Source: Fimenecus sp045593645 (GTDB lineage: Bacteria; Bacillota; Clostridia; Oscillospirales; Acutalibacteraceae). Taken from it: a stretch of 34,577 bases of DNA. Position 1 is the stretch's first letter, and every line of letters starts with the position of its first letter. The DNA lies in assembly GCA_045593645.1 (NCBI GenBank), contig JAZNWZ010000138.1:1-34577 (forward strand), read 5' to 3'. This document shows, in pieces, positions 1-7,468 of this stretch. Under the pieces are notes generated by a model. The model was not told the origin of the DNA, did no database searches, and saw only the letters and a program-made list of their open reading frames with translations. A program made the translations under genes and the position numbers.

Positions 1-31
1 ATTGGAAGATGTTTGCACAATTATTGAATAA

Positions 32-64
32 GTGCAAAATGCAAAACGCAAAGTGCAAAATTAA
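32..64. repeat. Heptamer tandem repeat (RYGCAAA)x4 followed by ATTAA
   Basis: Four uninterrupted 7-base units, GTGCAAA, ATGCAAA, ACGCAAA and GTGCAAA (32-59), are followed by ATTAA (60-64) and then directly by a GC-rich hairpin. The same architecture, with the units in another order, occurs at 8880-8912. All units fit RYGCAAA. The function is unknown. Because it sits next to a GC-rich hairpin in both places, I read it as part of a dispersed repeat family rather than local slippage. Confidence 0.75.
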
Positions 65-89
65 CGGCGAGGTTACCCTCGCCGTTTTT
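63..89 (-). terminator. Intrinsic terminator after hisF
   Basis: A ten-base-pair stem AACGGCGAGG / CCTCGCCGTT (63-72 with 77-86) and a four-base loop lie two bases after the hisF stop codon. The T-tract is better on the plus strand (85-89), but the position fits termination of hisF, so it may work in both directions. Confidence 0.7.
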
Positions 90-90
90 G

Positions 91-846
91 TTACAATCTT
101 ACTGAAATTCCGTTGTCTTTAAGATAGTGTTTTAAGTCCATGATTGGGATTTCGTTGAAGTGGAAAAGGGATGCAGCAAGGACTGCATCTGCTTTACCTT
201 CATTGAAAGCATCAAGAAAATGGGATTTTGCTCCTGCACCGCCTGATGCGATTACAGGCACACCTACACACTCCGAAACTGCACGGTTAAGTGCGTTGTC
301 ATAGCCTGTTTTTTGTCCGTCACAATCCATACTTGTAAGGAGAATTTCTCCTGCTCCCCTTTTTACTGCTTCTTCTGCCCATTTAACAGCATCAATTCCC
401 GTTGGGATTCGTCCGCCATTAAGATAAACTTCCCAACCCTTATCATTTCGTTTAGCATCAATAGCACAAACTACGCACTGACTACCGAATTTATATGCAG
501 CTTCATTTATAAGATTAGGATTTCTTACTGCGGCGGAGTTTACTGAAATTTTATCAGCACCTGCACGAAGTAACTCCTTAAAGTCGTCAACTGTTCTTAT
601 TCCGCCACCAACTGTGAATGGAATAAAGATATTATCGGCAACCTGACGGACAATTTCAAGCATTGTGCCCCTCCCCTCATGAGTAGCGGTAATATCAAGA
701 AGAACTAACTCGTCAGCACCTTTTTTATTGTATTCAATAGCACATTCCACAGGGTCACCTGCGTCACGAATATTCACGAAGCTGACACCTTTGACTACTC
801 GTCCGTTTTTAACATCAAGGCAAGGTATAATTCTTTTAGCGTACAT
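91..846 (-). CDS. hisF: Imidazole glycerol phosphate synthase, cyclase subunit HisF
   Basis: HisF uses ammonia from HisH to convert PRFAR into imidazole glycerol phosphate and AICAR, the branch step of histidine synthesis. The 251-residue protein has the normal family length and a complete (beta/alpha)8 barrel. The catalytic aspartates are visible: Asp11 in the PCLDV motif and Asp130 in CAID. The phosphate-binding GGGIR (about 80-84) and ASGGAG motifs are intact. Its ATG shares one base with the hisH stop codon (TAATG), so the two subunits are translationally coupled. No other histidine gene lies in the window; upstream on the same strand are hisH and a PanE-like reductase. A terminator follows immediately. 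Identification is firm. Confidence 0.97.
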   Translation of the reverse strand: MYAKRIIPCLDVKNGRVVKGVSFVNIRDAGDPVECAIEYNKKGADELVLLDITATHEGRGTMLEIVRQVADNIFIPFTVGGGIRTVDDFKELLRAGADKISVNSAAVRNPNLINEAAYKFGSQCVVCAIDAKRNDKGWEVYLNGGRIPTGIDAVKWAEEAVKRGAGEILLTSMDCDGQKTGYDNALNRAVSECVGVPVIASGGAGAKSHFLDAFNEGKADAVLAASLFHFNEIPIMDLKHYLKDNGISVRL

Positions 847-1460
847 TATTTAACCTCCATTGATGCGAAATTTCTTAAAATCTGCAAACCTACATCACCT
901 GATTTTTCAGGGTGGAACTGTGTTGCAAAAATGTTATTTTTACCTACTGCAGAGTGAAAATCGATTCCGTAATTCGTAACAGTTGCAATATCATTTTCAT
1001 CTTCTGCGTGGAGATAATAAGAATGGACAAAATAAACATAACTGTTTTCGGGAATGTTTTTGAAAATGCCATCTTTTTGTTTGATTTCAAGGGAATTCCA
1101 ACCGATATGTGGAATTTTAAGCCCCATATCACTTGAAAACTTTTTGATTTTGCCTTTGAAAATACCTAATCCTTTAACTCCCGGTGATTCTTCTGACTCT
1201 TCAAACAAAAGTTGAAGTCCTAAACAAATGCCTAAAAATGGTTTACCGCTTAAAGCATATTGTTTTACTGTTTCAACAAGATTTTTTTCTCTCATTGAAT
1301 TCATAGCATCACCAAAAGAGCCAACACCAGGTAAAAGCACCTTGTCTGCTGACATAATCACTTGTGGGTCATCTGTTATTATGTTTTCTGCCCCAATAAA
1401 ATCAAGGGCTTTTTTTACGCTTTGCAGATTACCTGCACCGTAGTCAATAATTGCTATCAT
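846..1460 (-). CDS. hisH: Imidazole glycerol phosphate synthase, glutaminase subunit HisH
   Basis: This class I glutamine amidotransferase releases ammonia from glutamine and channels it to HisF. It has 204 residues, the usual length. The catalytic triad is visible as Cys79 (in FLGICLGLQ), His183 and Glu185 (in QFHPEKSG). The oxyanion-strand region around LPGVGSFGDAM (about 43-53) is conserved. The gene starts 11 bases after the stop of the panE-like gene and overlaps hisF by one base, so the three probably form one transcript. Together hisH and hisF make a full IGP synthase away from any other his gene seen here. Confidence 0.97.
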   Translation of the reverse strand: MIAIIDYGAGNLQSVKKALDFIGAENIITDDPQVIMSADKVLLPGVGSFGDAMNSMREKNLVETVKQYALSGKPFLGICLGLQLLFEESEESPGVKGLGIFKGKIKKFSSDMGLKIPHIGWNSLEIKQKDGIFKNIPENSYVYFVHSYYLHAEDENDIATVTNYGIDFHSAVGKNNIFATQFHPEKSGDVGLQILRNFASMEVK

Positions 1461-1471
1461 AAAACTAATCC

Positions 1472-2488
1472 TTAAAGAAGTTCATCAAAAAGTTTGATGT
1501 TTTCTGCTTGTGGCTTTAACTCGCCTGTTTCAAATTTCTTAACGATTTCAACAATTTTATCGTTAATTGGAGTTGGTACATTTTTCTTTTTACCCCACTC
1601 ACAAACTACACCGTTAATTGCACCAATTTCACAAGGCTTATTCTTTTTAATATCTTGAAGCATTGAAGGTTCAATGTCTCTGTGCTTTTTCATTGCAATA
1701 GGAACGAGCATTGTTGCAACAGCACGCTTTAAAGCACCTTTATAATAGAAAAGTTTTGTAATGTCTTTACCTTGAACAGGTGCAAATTCAACACCTGCAG
1801 CGTGTCCAACATCAATAACCTCTTTCATACAACGAACTGCAACTTTTGCTGCTTCTTTATTTTCAGAAACGCTACCAAAAGTGCCACCTACAACTGTGCC
1901 AAGTCCTGAGAAAGTTGAATTGATAAGGAGCTTTGACCAACGAGCACCTAAAATATTAGGTTCTTCGTGAACAGGACACATAAGCTCTAAAAGGTCTTTT
2001 ACCATTTTGAATTGGTCGTCAGTAATGCCTTCCATTTTGCCCATATGGAAAGAAAGGCTATCAGGCTCACTTGTGAGAATACACTCACCAGGAGCAGAGA
2101 GTGTTGCACCCCATTCAACTGCACAACCAACTGTATGATTTGAGCCAACGATTTCTGCAATAAGTGGTTCAGGCAAACCATTTTGAAGAGTAACGATTAC
2201 GCCATCGTCAGATAAATAGTCCTTTAAGAATGTAACAACATCTTTATTATAAAGTTGCTTTGTCATAAGCAAAATAACATCGTATTTGCCTGTCATTTCA
2301 TCAGGAGTGATAGCTTTAACAGGAACTGACATTTCTACTGTACCTGTAATGTGAGCACCTTTTTCGTTAAGTGCTTCAACGTGTGCTTTGTTACGGTTGA
2401 TAAGGTCGATTTGGCCACCGTTTTTTGTTATGTAAGCACCAAGAACTGTGCCTAATGAACCAGCACCATAAATTGCATATCTTTTCAT
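1472..2488 (-). CDS. panE: Ketopantoate reductase family protein (PanE/ApbA)
   Basis: An NADPH-dependent 2-oxoacid reductase of the PanE family, which reduces 2-dehydropantoate to pantoate for coenzyme A synthesis. The protein is 338 residues long. It opens with a Rossmann nucleotide loop, GAGSLG (about residues 8-13). The family's catalytic lysine region is visible as RWSKLLINS, and a C-terminal substrate motif, DIKKNKPCEIGAINGVV, is present. I chose the ATG at 2488, which has a GAGGTG ribosome binding site and begins at the Rossmann strand; a longer open frame reaching 2650 would add a non-homologous hydrophobic extension. The length is slightly above E. coli PanE, and some paralogues act on other 2-oxoacids, so the exact substrate is not certain. 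It lies upstream of hisH. Confidence 0.85.
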   Translation of the reverse strand: MKRYAIYGAGSLGTVLGAYITKNGGQIDLINRNKAHVEALNEKGAHITGTVEMSVPVKAITPDEMTGKYDVILLMTKQLYNKDVVTFLKDYLSDDGVIVTLQNGLPEPLIAEIVGSNHTVGCAVEWGATLSAPGECILTSEPDSLSFHMGKMEGITDDQFKMVKDLLELMCPVHEEPNILGARWSKLLINSTFSGLGTVVGGTFGSVSENKEAAKVAVRCMKEVIDVGHAAGVEFAPVQGKDITKLFYYKGALKRAVATMLVPIAMKKHRDIEPSMLQDIKKNKPCEIGAINGVVCEWGKKKNVPTPINDKIVEIVKKFETGELKPQAENIKLFDELL

Positions 2489-2516
2489 TAACAACACCTC
2501 GAAAAATATTTTTATT

Positions 2517-2544
2517 ATTATAGCATAGATTATATATTTTGCAA
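2517..2544 (-). promoter_or_regulatory. Predicted promoter of panE-hisH-hisF
   Basis: On the minus strand a -35 TTGCAA (2539-2544) and a perfect -10 TATAAT (2517-2522) are separated by 16 bases. They lie about 30 bases before the panE start. This is a sequence-pattern prediction only. Confidence 0.6.
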
Positions 2545-2669
2545 ATAGAAATAAAAGAAAAATGAGATACCTTGTCATTTTCTTAACGGACTTTTGAGAA
2601 TGCCTATTCCCTACAAATTTGATTAAAATAAAAAAGTTATAAAAAATCAAAAAAAGTTTAAAAAAAGAC

Positions 2670-2698
2670 TTGACGAACGGCTTTTGTTATGTTATTAT
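2670..2698 (+). promoter_or_regulatory. Predicted promoter of the tRNA-Thr/tRNA-Tyr unit
   Basis: TTGACG (2670-2675), a 17-base spacer and TATTAT (2693-2698) end 16 bases before the first tRNA base. The GACG-rich start and the close spacing are typical for stable RNA genes. Confidence 0.7.
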
Positions 2699-2714
2699 AT
2701 TCAAGCGTTGAGAC

Positions 2715-2790
2715 GCTGGTGTAGCTCAGTTGGTAGAGCAGCTGATTTGTAATCAGCAGGTCGGGGGTTCGAGTCCGTCCACCAGCTCCA
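2715..2790 (+). tRNA. tRNA-Thr (anticodon TGT)
   Basis: A 76-base tRNA with encoded CCA. The acceptor stem GCTGGTG / CACCAGC is perfectly paired, the D-loop has the invariant GG, and the anticodon stem GCTGA / TCAGC encloses TTTGTAA, giving anticodon TGT for ACA codons. The T-stem is irregular: GGGGG opposite CCGTC leaves a G51-G63 mismatch and a G50-U64 wobble. The discriminator base is U73. It appears to be co-transcribed with tRNA-Tyr. Confidence 0.96.
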
Positions 2791-2809
2791 TTTTTTTGTA
2801 ATTGAATAT

Positions 2810-2894
<85 letters not shown>

Positions 2895-2935
2895 AATAAA
2901 TGAGATATCCTGAAGGATATCTCATTTATTTTTTG
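2895..2935 (+). terminator. Terminator of the tRNA unit
   Basis: A perfect 16-base-pair stem (2895-2910 with 2915-2930), a TGAA loop and a T-run start immediately after the CCA of tRNA-Tyr. Its 3' half is duplicated at 3049-3107. Confidence 0.85.
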
Positions 2936-2961
2936 TCAAAAAAGGGATGGATTCCAAAGCC
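2903..2961. repeat. Direct repeat copy 1 (terminator 3' half plus flank)
   Basis: This stretch and 3049-3107 are nearly identical over about 59 bases. They differ mainly in the hairpin loop (TGAA against TTTA) and at one base near the end (ATTCC against ATTCG). The distance between the copies is 146 bases. Confidence 0.8.
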
Positions 2962-3048
2962 CGTTAAGAAAATGTGCCAGTGGCACATTTTTAGGGCGTG
3001 GGACTGCAATTGGTTTGTGTATGTACCCAACTAATAACGAGGTAGTAA
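2956..3048. other. Noncoding stretch with hairpin and inverted repeat arm
   Basis: No gene is visible between the two direct repeats. The segment 2956-2974 (AAAGCCCGTTAAGAAAATG) has an inverted copy with one mismatch at 2576-2594, on the other side of the tRNA genes. A ten-base-pair hairpin, AAAATGTGCC / GGCACATTTT (2969-2978 with 2982-2991, loop AGT), overlaps that arm. This could be a relic of a small non-autonomous repeat element. Confidence 0.55.
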
Positions 3049-3107
3049 AGATATCCTTTAGGATATCTCATTTATTTTTTGTCAAAAAAGGGATGGATTC
3101 GAAAGCC
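3049..3107. repeat. Direct repeat copy 2
   Basis: Second copy of the 2903-2961 repeat, including a shortened hairpin (GATATCC TTTA GGATATC) and the following T-run. It lies between the tRNA unit and the first Fem-like gene, and could act as a second, weaker terminator. Confidence 0.8.
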
Positions 3108-3129
3108 AATTATTAAATCTACTGTTTCA

Positions 3130-3158
3130 TTGACAAAATATGGTGGATATGATAAAAT
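3130..3158 (+). promoter_or_regulatory. Predicted promoter of the fem gene pair
   Basis: TTGACA (3130-3135), a 17-base spacer and TAAAAT (3153-3158) lie about 50 bases before the first Fem-like gene, which has a GAGGTG ribosome binding site at 3196-3201. Confidence 0.7.
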
Positions 3159-3209
3159 TTTTAGTTGATAATATTTATATCTTCAGTCGATTTTTGAGGT
3201 GTTTTCTGA

Positions 3210-4544
3210 ATGAGCAAATACACTTTTTGTGAAGCAAAAGATTTGAATAAATTTAATGAGTTTTCCGAAAATAACGGTGGTTCAATATATCAAACATCTT
3301 ATTGGTCAGAGGTTAAAAATGCTTGGAAACCATCATTTTATATGGGTTATGACGAAAATGGAGTAGAAGTCCTTTCTTGTCTTTGCCTTGAAAGAGATGT
3401 TAAAGTTGGAAAACTTTGGTATTGTCCTGACGGTTTTGTTTGTGATTTAAACAATGAAACATTGGTTATAGAATTTTGCTCTTATATTAAAACTGAAATG
3501 AAAAAGCACAAAATCTGTGCTATGGTTTGCGACCCTCTTATTGTCGAAAAAATCAATGGTGAAGCTCGTGATACAAGTGCTATAAACTCACTGATTAAAG
3601 GTGGTTTTGTGCTTAACGAGGATAAGGATTTTTATATCGTTCAACCTGCAATTACAATAAACTCTCCTTTAAAGGGCTTCACTGCAGAAGAATTCCTTAA
3701 AAAGTGTGAAAAAGGTGTTAGACACGGTTTAAAGGCTGCAAATGATGGTCTTTTATATGTTGAAACATACGACAATGTTACACTTGCAGAGCATTCAGAA
3801 AAAATCGATGAATTTTTCAGCGTTATGACTGAAACTGCTGACAGGACTGAATTCATTCAACGTGATAAGAATTATTATAAGACAATGGTAATGGCTCTTA
3901 ACGGCAAGGCTGTAATGGATTTTGTTTACTGCGACCAGTCAAAAAGAGCAGAATATTGCAACGAGCTTGCAAGCAAAAAGACTGTTCTCAACACTCGTCT
4001 TGAAGAATTAGAAAACGCTGAAAAGAAAAATAAAAAGGAAATTGCATTAGTTAAGAAAGAACTTGATGAAATCAACACAACTCTTACTCGTAACGAAAAG
4101 GCAAACGAAGAGCTTAAAAAGGTTTATGGTGATAATATTCCTGACAAGCTTTGTCTTGCAGTTGGCATTACATCTCGTTTTGGAAAAACTGCGATTTGTC
4201 TTTATGGTGGCACACGAAATGTGCTTCGTAACACTCTTCGTCCTACTCACTATCTTAACTGGGAAAGAATTTGCAAGAGCATTGATGCAGGCATTGAAAT
4301 TCATGACCTTGGCAGAATTACAGGTAGTCCTTATGATGAGAACAACCCACTTTATGGTCTTGCAAAATACAAGATGAGCTACAACGGTGAGGCAACTGAA
4401 TACGTTGGCGATATGTATTTGATTGCTAACAAACTTCAGTTTTCAATGTTCCGTACACTTTTGCCAAAGGTAAAAAAGGTAAAAAACACTATTCTTAAAA
4501 AGCATATCAAAGAAAAAACAGTAAATAAAAGCAAAGGCGAATAA
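3210..4544 (+). CDS. FemAB/FemX-family aminoacyltransferase (first of two)
   Basis: Fem-type enzymes take an amino acid from an aminoacyl-tRNA and add it to the lysine or equivalent residue of lipid II, building the peptide cross-bridge on the cytoplasmic face of the membrane. The 444-residue protein shows the two-lobed GNAT-like Fem layout: an N-terminal lobe opening with SIYQTSYWSEVKNAWKP (about 25-41), a second lobe from about 150, and an inserted charged coiled coil at about 245-305, as in staphylococcal FemA. The C-terminus (about 330-415) contains the family-typical region with YGGTRN and the THYLNWERI stretch. The tail is rich in lysine. It is followed two bases later by a second Fem gene. 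The bridge amino acid cannot be read from sequence. Confidence 0.88.
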   Translation: MSKYTFCEAKDLNKFNEFSENNGGSIYQTSYWSEVKNAWKPSFYMGYDENGVEVLSCLCLERDVKVGKLWYCPDGFVCDLNNETLVIEFCSYIKTEMKKHKICAMVCDPLIVEKINGEARDTSAINSLIKGGFVLNEDKDFYIVQPAITINSPLKGFTAEEFLKKCEKGVRHGLKAANDGLLYVETYDNVTLAEHSEKIDEFFSVMTETADRTEFIQRDKNYYKTMVMALNGKAVMDFVYCDQSKRAEYCNELASKKTVLNTRLEELENAEKKNKKEIALVKKELDEINTTLTRNEKANEELKKVYGDNIPDKLCLAVGITSRFGKTAICLYGGTRNVLRNTLRPTHYLNWERICKSIDAGIEIHDLGRITGSPYDENNPLYGLAKYKMSYNGEATEYVGDMYLIANKLQFSMFRTLLPKVKKVKNTILKKHIKEKTVNKSKGE

Positions 4545-4546
4545 AT

Positions 4547-5797
4547 ATGTATAATTTTAAAACAGATATTTCCCTTACTGAATTTAATAGTTTTATTGAG
4601 CAAGCATCTTTTGCCACAATTCAGCAAACTGAAAGTTGGAGCAAATTAAAAAGCAACTGGAAAAGTGTTTTTTGTGGTGTTTATAATGACGATAAAATTG
4701 TTGGTGTGGCTCTTATTTTAATTAGAACACTTATGCCAGGCTTTACCTATGCATATTGTCCTCGTGGTCCAATTATGGACTACACCGACAAAAAAGCTTT
4801 AAAGGCTTTTACAGATGGCGCAAGGACTTATTGCAAACAAAATGGCATTTATCTTTTAAAAGTTGACCCTACTATTGTTGTTGGCAAAACTTTACCTGAT
4901 ATGGATGAAGACAAGTATCTTGACCCATTTGATTTAGAAAAAGGCAAGATTGAGTTTGATAATCTCATAGGAGCAGGCTTTAAGCATAAGGGTTTTGGAA
5001 AGAGTCTTGACTCTGCAACACAGCCACGCTACAACGCTCTTATTCCTTTGAAGGACAGAAGTGGCAATCCCCTTACTCCTCCTCAATTTAAAAAGAATTA
5101 CAAACAAAAAATACGTAAATATTTAGGTAATTTCCAACCTGCTCGTGGTCTTTTTTACGAGGGTGCAGAGCATACAGAAGAAAATATTGCTCTTTTTAAA
5201 AAGATTTTAAGCAACACAGAATCACGACAAAATATTGCTCTTAGAAACGAAGAATATTTCACACTTCTTGCAAATGCTTTTTCTGACGATGCTTATTTTG
5301 CTTTTGAAAAATGTAATGTTCAAGCATATATTGATAATCTTAACAAGAGATTTGAAAAAGAGCCTGACATGCGCGAAAAAATTACTGAACAGCTTGAAGA
5401 TGCTAAACGAGTTTTAAATGAGCGTGGCGAGGTTATTCCTCTTGCTGCTCTTCTTACTGTTTATCCACCAAACAAAACAGGTATTAAAATTGCTGAATAT
5501 CTTTATGCAGGGTCTGATTTAACTGTCTTTTCTTCTTTTTGTGCTACACTTTGTGGACTTTGTGAGCAATGCTCACTTTGTGTTGAGAGAGATTGCGATT
5601 TTCTTGACCTTGGTGGTGTTAGTGGCACATTTGACGATGGACTTTTTGATTTTAAGAATCCATTTAATCCAATTATTGTTGAATATGCAGGCGAATTTGA
5701 TTTAGTTATCAACAGTGCAAAATATTCAATAATGGAAAAGGGCTTACCAATTCTCAAAAAGGGATATTCAAAGCTTAGAAAACTTATTAAAAAATAA
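4547..5797 (+). CDS. FemAB/FemX-family aminoacyltransferase (second of two)
   Basis: A second cross-bridge aminoacyltransferase of 416 residues, only distantly similar to its upstream neighbour. The N-terminus again has a QQTESWSKLKSNWK motif (about 26-39). A basic stretch, NYKQKIRKYLG (about 184-194), and a coiled-coil arm at about 258-293 follow. The late motif YLYAGSDLTVFSSFCA matches the Fem C-terminal lobe, and LGGVSGTFDDGLFDFKNPFNP resembles the substrate-binding end of FemA and FemX. It begins two bases after the previous stop, so translation is probably coupled. Two tandem enzymes usually mean a bridge with more than one residue, each enzyme adding a specific position; that is inference here. 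Confidence 0.88.
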   Translation: MYNFKTDISLTEFNSFIEQASFATIQQTESWSKLKSNWKSVFCGVYNDDKIVGVALILIRTLMPGFTYAYCPRGPIMDYTDKKALKAFTDGARTYCKQNGIYLLKVDPTIVVGKTLPDMDEDKYLDPFDLEKGKIEFDNLIGAGFKHKGFGKSLDSATQPRYNALIPLKDRSGNPLTPPQFKKNYKQKIRKYLGNFQPARGLFYEGAEHTEENIALFKKILSNTESRQNIALRNEEYFTLLANAFSDDAYFAFEKCNVQAYIDNLNKRFEKEPDMREKITEQLEDAKRVLNERGEVIPLAALLTVYPPNKTGIKIAEYLYAGSDLTVFSSFCATLCGLCEQCSLCVERDCDFLDLGGVSGTFDDGLFDFKNPFNPIIVEYAGEFDLVINSAKYSIMEKGLPILKKGYSKLRKLIKK

Positions 5798-5802
5798 AAA
5801 TT

Positions 5803-5834
5803 CCCCTTATCATTTAGATAAGGGGCTTTCTTTT
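5803..5834. terminator. Bidirectional terminator between convergent genes
   Basis: CCCCTTAT / ATAAGGGG (5803-5810 with 5818-5825), a seven-base loop, then CTTTCTTTT on the plus strand. It separates the second Fem gene from the convergent membrane-protein gene. Confidence 0.75.
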
Positions 5835-6759
5835 ATTTGTTTTCTTCTTCAGGTTGATTTACATAGTTTTTGAAAAGATAATATATACCTACAAAGGCTG
5901 CAATCAGCAAAATGCCAATAATAAGAGCTATAATTTTATTTGTTGAATATTCATCTGCTAATGGTTTTAAAAACACATACCCAACAAGGTCAGATGTTTT
6001 CTTATTCAAACTGTCAAACTTGTTTTGTGCAAAGTTTATTACAAAGCTATAAAGCAATGAGATAAATCCACCATACAAAAGATTTTTGAAGATATCCTTA
6101 ATATTAAGTGCAAGAATAACCAACAACAAAGCAACAGATAAAACGATAAGTTTTGTTACTGTTTCTTCTGACAACAAAATTATAAAAATATCTGCACTCA
6201 TACCTGAGTTGTCTTCGATGCTTTTTATAACAAAATTTCTTGCATAGCTTTGTGCAAATTTCTTATATGACTCTGGATTTGCATCAACTGTTAACTCGGC
6301 TTCTTGTGTTATGCTCTCACCTTTTTCGAGTCTTTCACGAGCTTTGTCAACATCAGAATTTAAAAAGTAATCCAAAAGTGAAAAAACTTCGCTTTTAACA
6401 AGGTCATCAACAAACTCTGTTGTAAATATTGCATCAATAGTTTCATCAGAAACACCTGTTAAAAAACCTGATAAAAGAGAGTTTTTATCTGTTTTAGAAT
6501 CCAATTCTGCTTTAATCATTATCTTAACATTGTCTTTAATGTATTTGCTGACTGTTGTCTTTTTGCCACCTACTTTGATTCTCATTTCATCAAGACTTGT
6601 TTCTTCAACTTGTTCAACAAACTCTTCTGACTGAAGATAATTTCTTGCTACATTTATAAGAGTTGCACCAAGCATTGAAACTGTTGCCATTATTGAAAGT
6701 AAAATGCAAAGCACAGTTTTTAAAACTTTTGTGATATTTACTTTTGGTTTTTTATCCAT
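5833..6759 (-). CDS. Membrane protein of unknown function
   Basis: I do not recognise a family. The 308-residue protein has an N-terminal hydrophobic segment at about 14-36, a long hydrophilic, acidic region (about 40-200, likely outside the cell), and three more hydrophobic segments at about 203-219, 226-243 and 276-297. The C-terminus is short and acidic. The central region is rich in short charged helices and has no cysteines or catalytic motif that I can identify. The ATG at 6759 follows the AGGTGA of a ribosome binding site. It lies downstream of a GtrA-like gene but beyond that gene's terminator, so it may have its own promoter. A sensor or envelope-spanning role is possible, but nothing in the sequence proves it. 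Confidence 0.7.
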   Translation of the reverse strand: MDKKPKVNITKVLKTVLCILLSIMATVSMLGATLINVARNYLQSEEFVEQVEETSLDEMRIKVGGKKTTVSKYIKDNVKIMIKAELDSKTDKNSLLSGFLTGVSDETIDAIFTTEFVDDLVKSEVFSLLDYFLNSDVDKARERLEKGESITQEAELTVDANPESYKKFAQSYARNFVIKSIEDNSGMSADIFIILLSEETVTKLIVLSVALLLVILALNIKDIFKNLLYGGFISLLYSFVINFAQNKFDSLNKKTSDLVGYVFLKPLADEYSTNKIIALIIGILLIAAFVGIYYLFKNYVNQPEEENK

Positions 6760-6777
6760 AAAATCACCTAAAAGAAT

Positions 6778-6801
6778 ACCCTACACGAAACTGTGTAGGG
6801 T
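6778..6801 (-). terminator. Terminator after the GtrA-like gene
   Basis: ACCCTACAC / GTGTAGGGT (6778-6786 with 6793-6801), a six-base loop, then ATTCTTTT when read on the minus strand. It lies 21 bases after the gtrA-like stop codon. Confidence 0.7.
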
Positions 6802-6822
6802 AAATTTTCAATGTTCAAAAAA

Positions 6823-7359
6823 TTATTCAGCCTTTTCTTCTTTTTTCTTGTGGAAAAGAATTTTGTCAACTGGGAAGTAAAGGAAGAATTGAACTGCTGA
6901 ACAAATCATTGTTGCAATGTTCTTTGCAAGTGTTTCATCACACCATGAGAAGTTTACGAAAACGCCCTTAAGAGTAGGGTTAAGCCATGCTGAGAAGAAA
7001 ATAAGTGCAATTGTGAAAACTATGTAAATAGGAAGAGCAACTGCAACATTTGCACCTGAATTAAATGTTTTTTCTTTATTTACAAAGAAAGCAACAATTT
7101 GAGCAATGATGTTTGCCACATTACTTACGATAAAGTAACCAAGGCCACCAATTGCAACTGGATAAACAAAAACCCACCAGCTAAAGTCTTGTGCATAAAG
7201 AGCTTTAATTGCAGGAATAAGCTGAAGTGTGTTTAAAAGTACAAATTGTACTATCATCGCAAGAAGACTTACAACGATAAACTTTACGAATTGCCATACT
7301 GTAACAAGGAATGAGCCCTTTGACTCAGCTGCCTTGTCAATATCGTTTAATTTTGCCAT
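6823..7359 (-). CDS. GtrA-like family membrane protein
   Basis: GtrA-like proteins are small four-helix membrane proteins, often linked to flipping or delivery of lipid-linked sugars for surface glycans. This one has 178 residues with hydrophobic segments at about 22-45, 62-92, 106-126 and 146-164. The family signature near the end of helix 2-3, AFFVNKEKTFNS (about 90-101), corresponds to the FFxNRxWTF pattern. The tail is lysine- and glutamate-rich, as is common in Clostridia. The start has a GGAGAA ribosome binding site. No glycosyltransferase is adjacent, so the substrate is unknown. Confidence 0.8.
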   Translation of the reverse strand: MAKLNDIDKAAESKGSFLVTVWQFVKFIVVSLLAMIVQFVLLNTLQLIPAIKALYAQDFSWWVFVYPVAIGGLGYFIVSNVANIIAQIVAFFVNKEKTFNSGANVAVALPIYIVFTIALIFFSAWLNPTLKGVFVNFSWCDETLAKNIATMICSAVQFFLYFPVDKILFHKKKEEKAE

Positions 7360-7396
7360 AATAATATTCTCCTTTTATATACCAAGATATGTATAA

Positions 7397-7425
7397 ATGA
7401 TATCACATTATGCCTTATAAGTCAA
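7397..7425 (-). promoter_or_regulatory. Predicted promoter of the GtrA-like gene
   Basis: On the minus strand, TTGACT (7420-7425) and TATCAT (7397-7402) are spaced by 17 bases, about 40 bases before the start codon. Confidence 0.55.
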
Positions 7426-7436
7426 TAAATAAAATT

Positions 7437-7462
7437 GACGGTAGAGTGAGTCCTCTACCGTC
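7437..7462 (-). terminator. Terminator after glnA
   Basis: A ten-base-pair stem GACGGTAGAG / CTCTACCGTC (7437-7446 with 7453-7462), a six-base loop and AATTTTATTT on the minus strand, beginning six bases after the glnA stop. Confidence 0.8.
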
Positions 7463-7468
7463 TTATTT

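Noticed and set aside
32..64. Possible CRISPR-like array
   Set aside because: The units are seven bases with no spacers, and there are no cas genes in the window.
2489..2650. N-terminal extension of the panE-like gene
   Set aside because: It would read through the predicted promoter, and the Rossmann fold starts at the ATG at 2488 with a good ribosome binding site.
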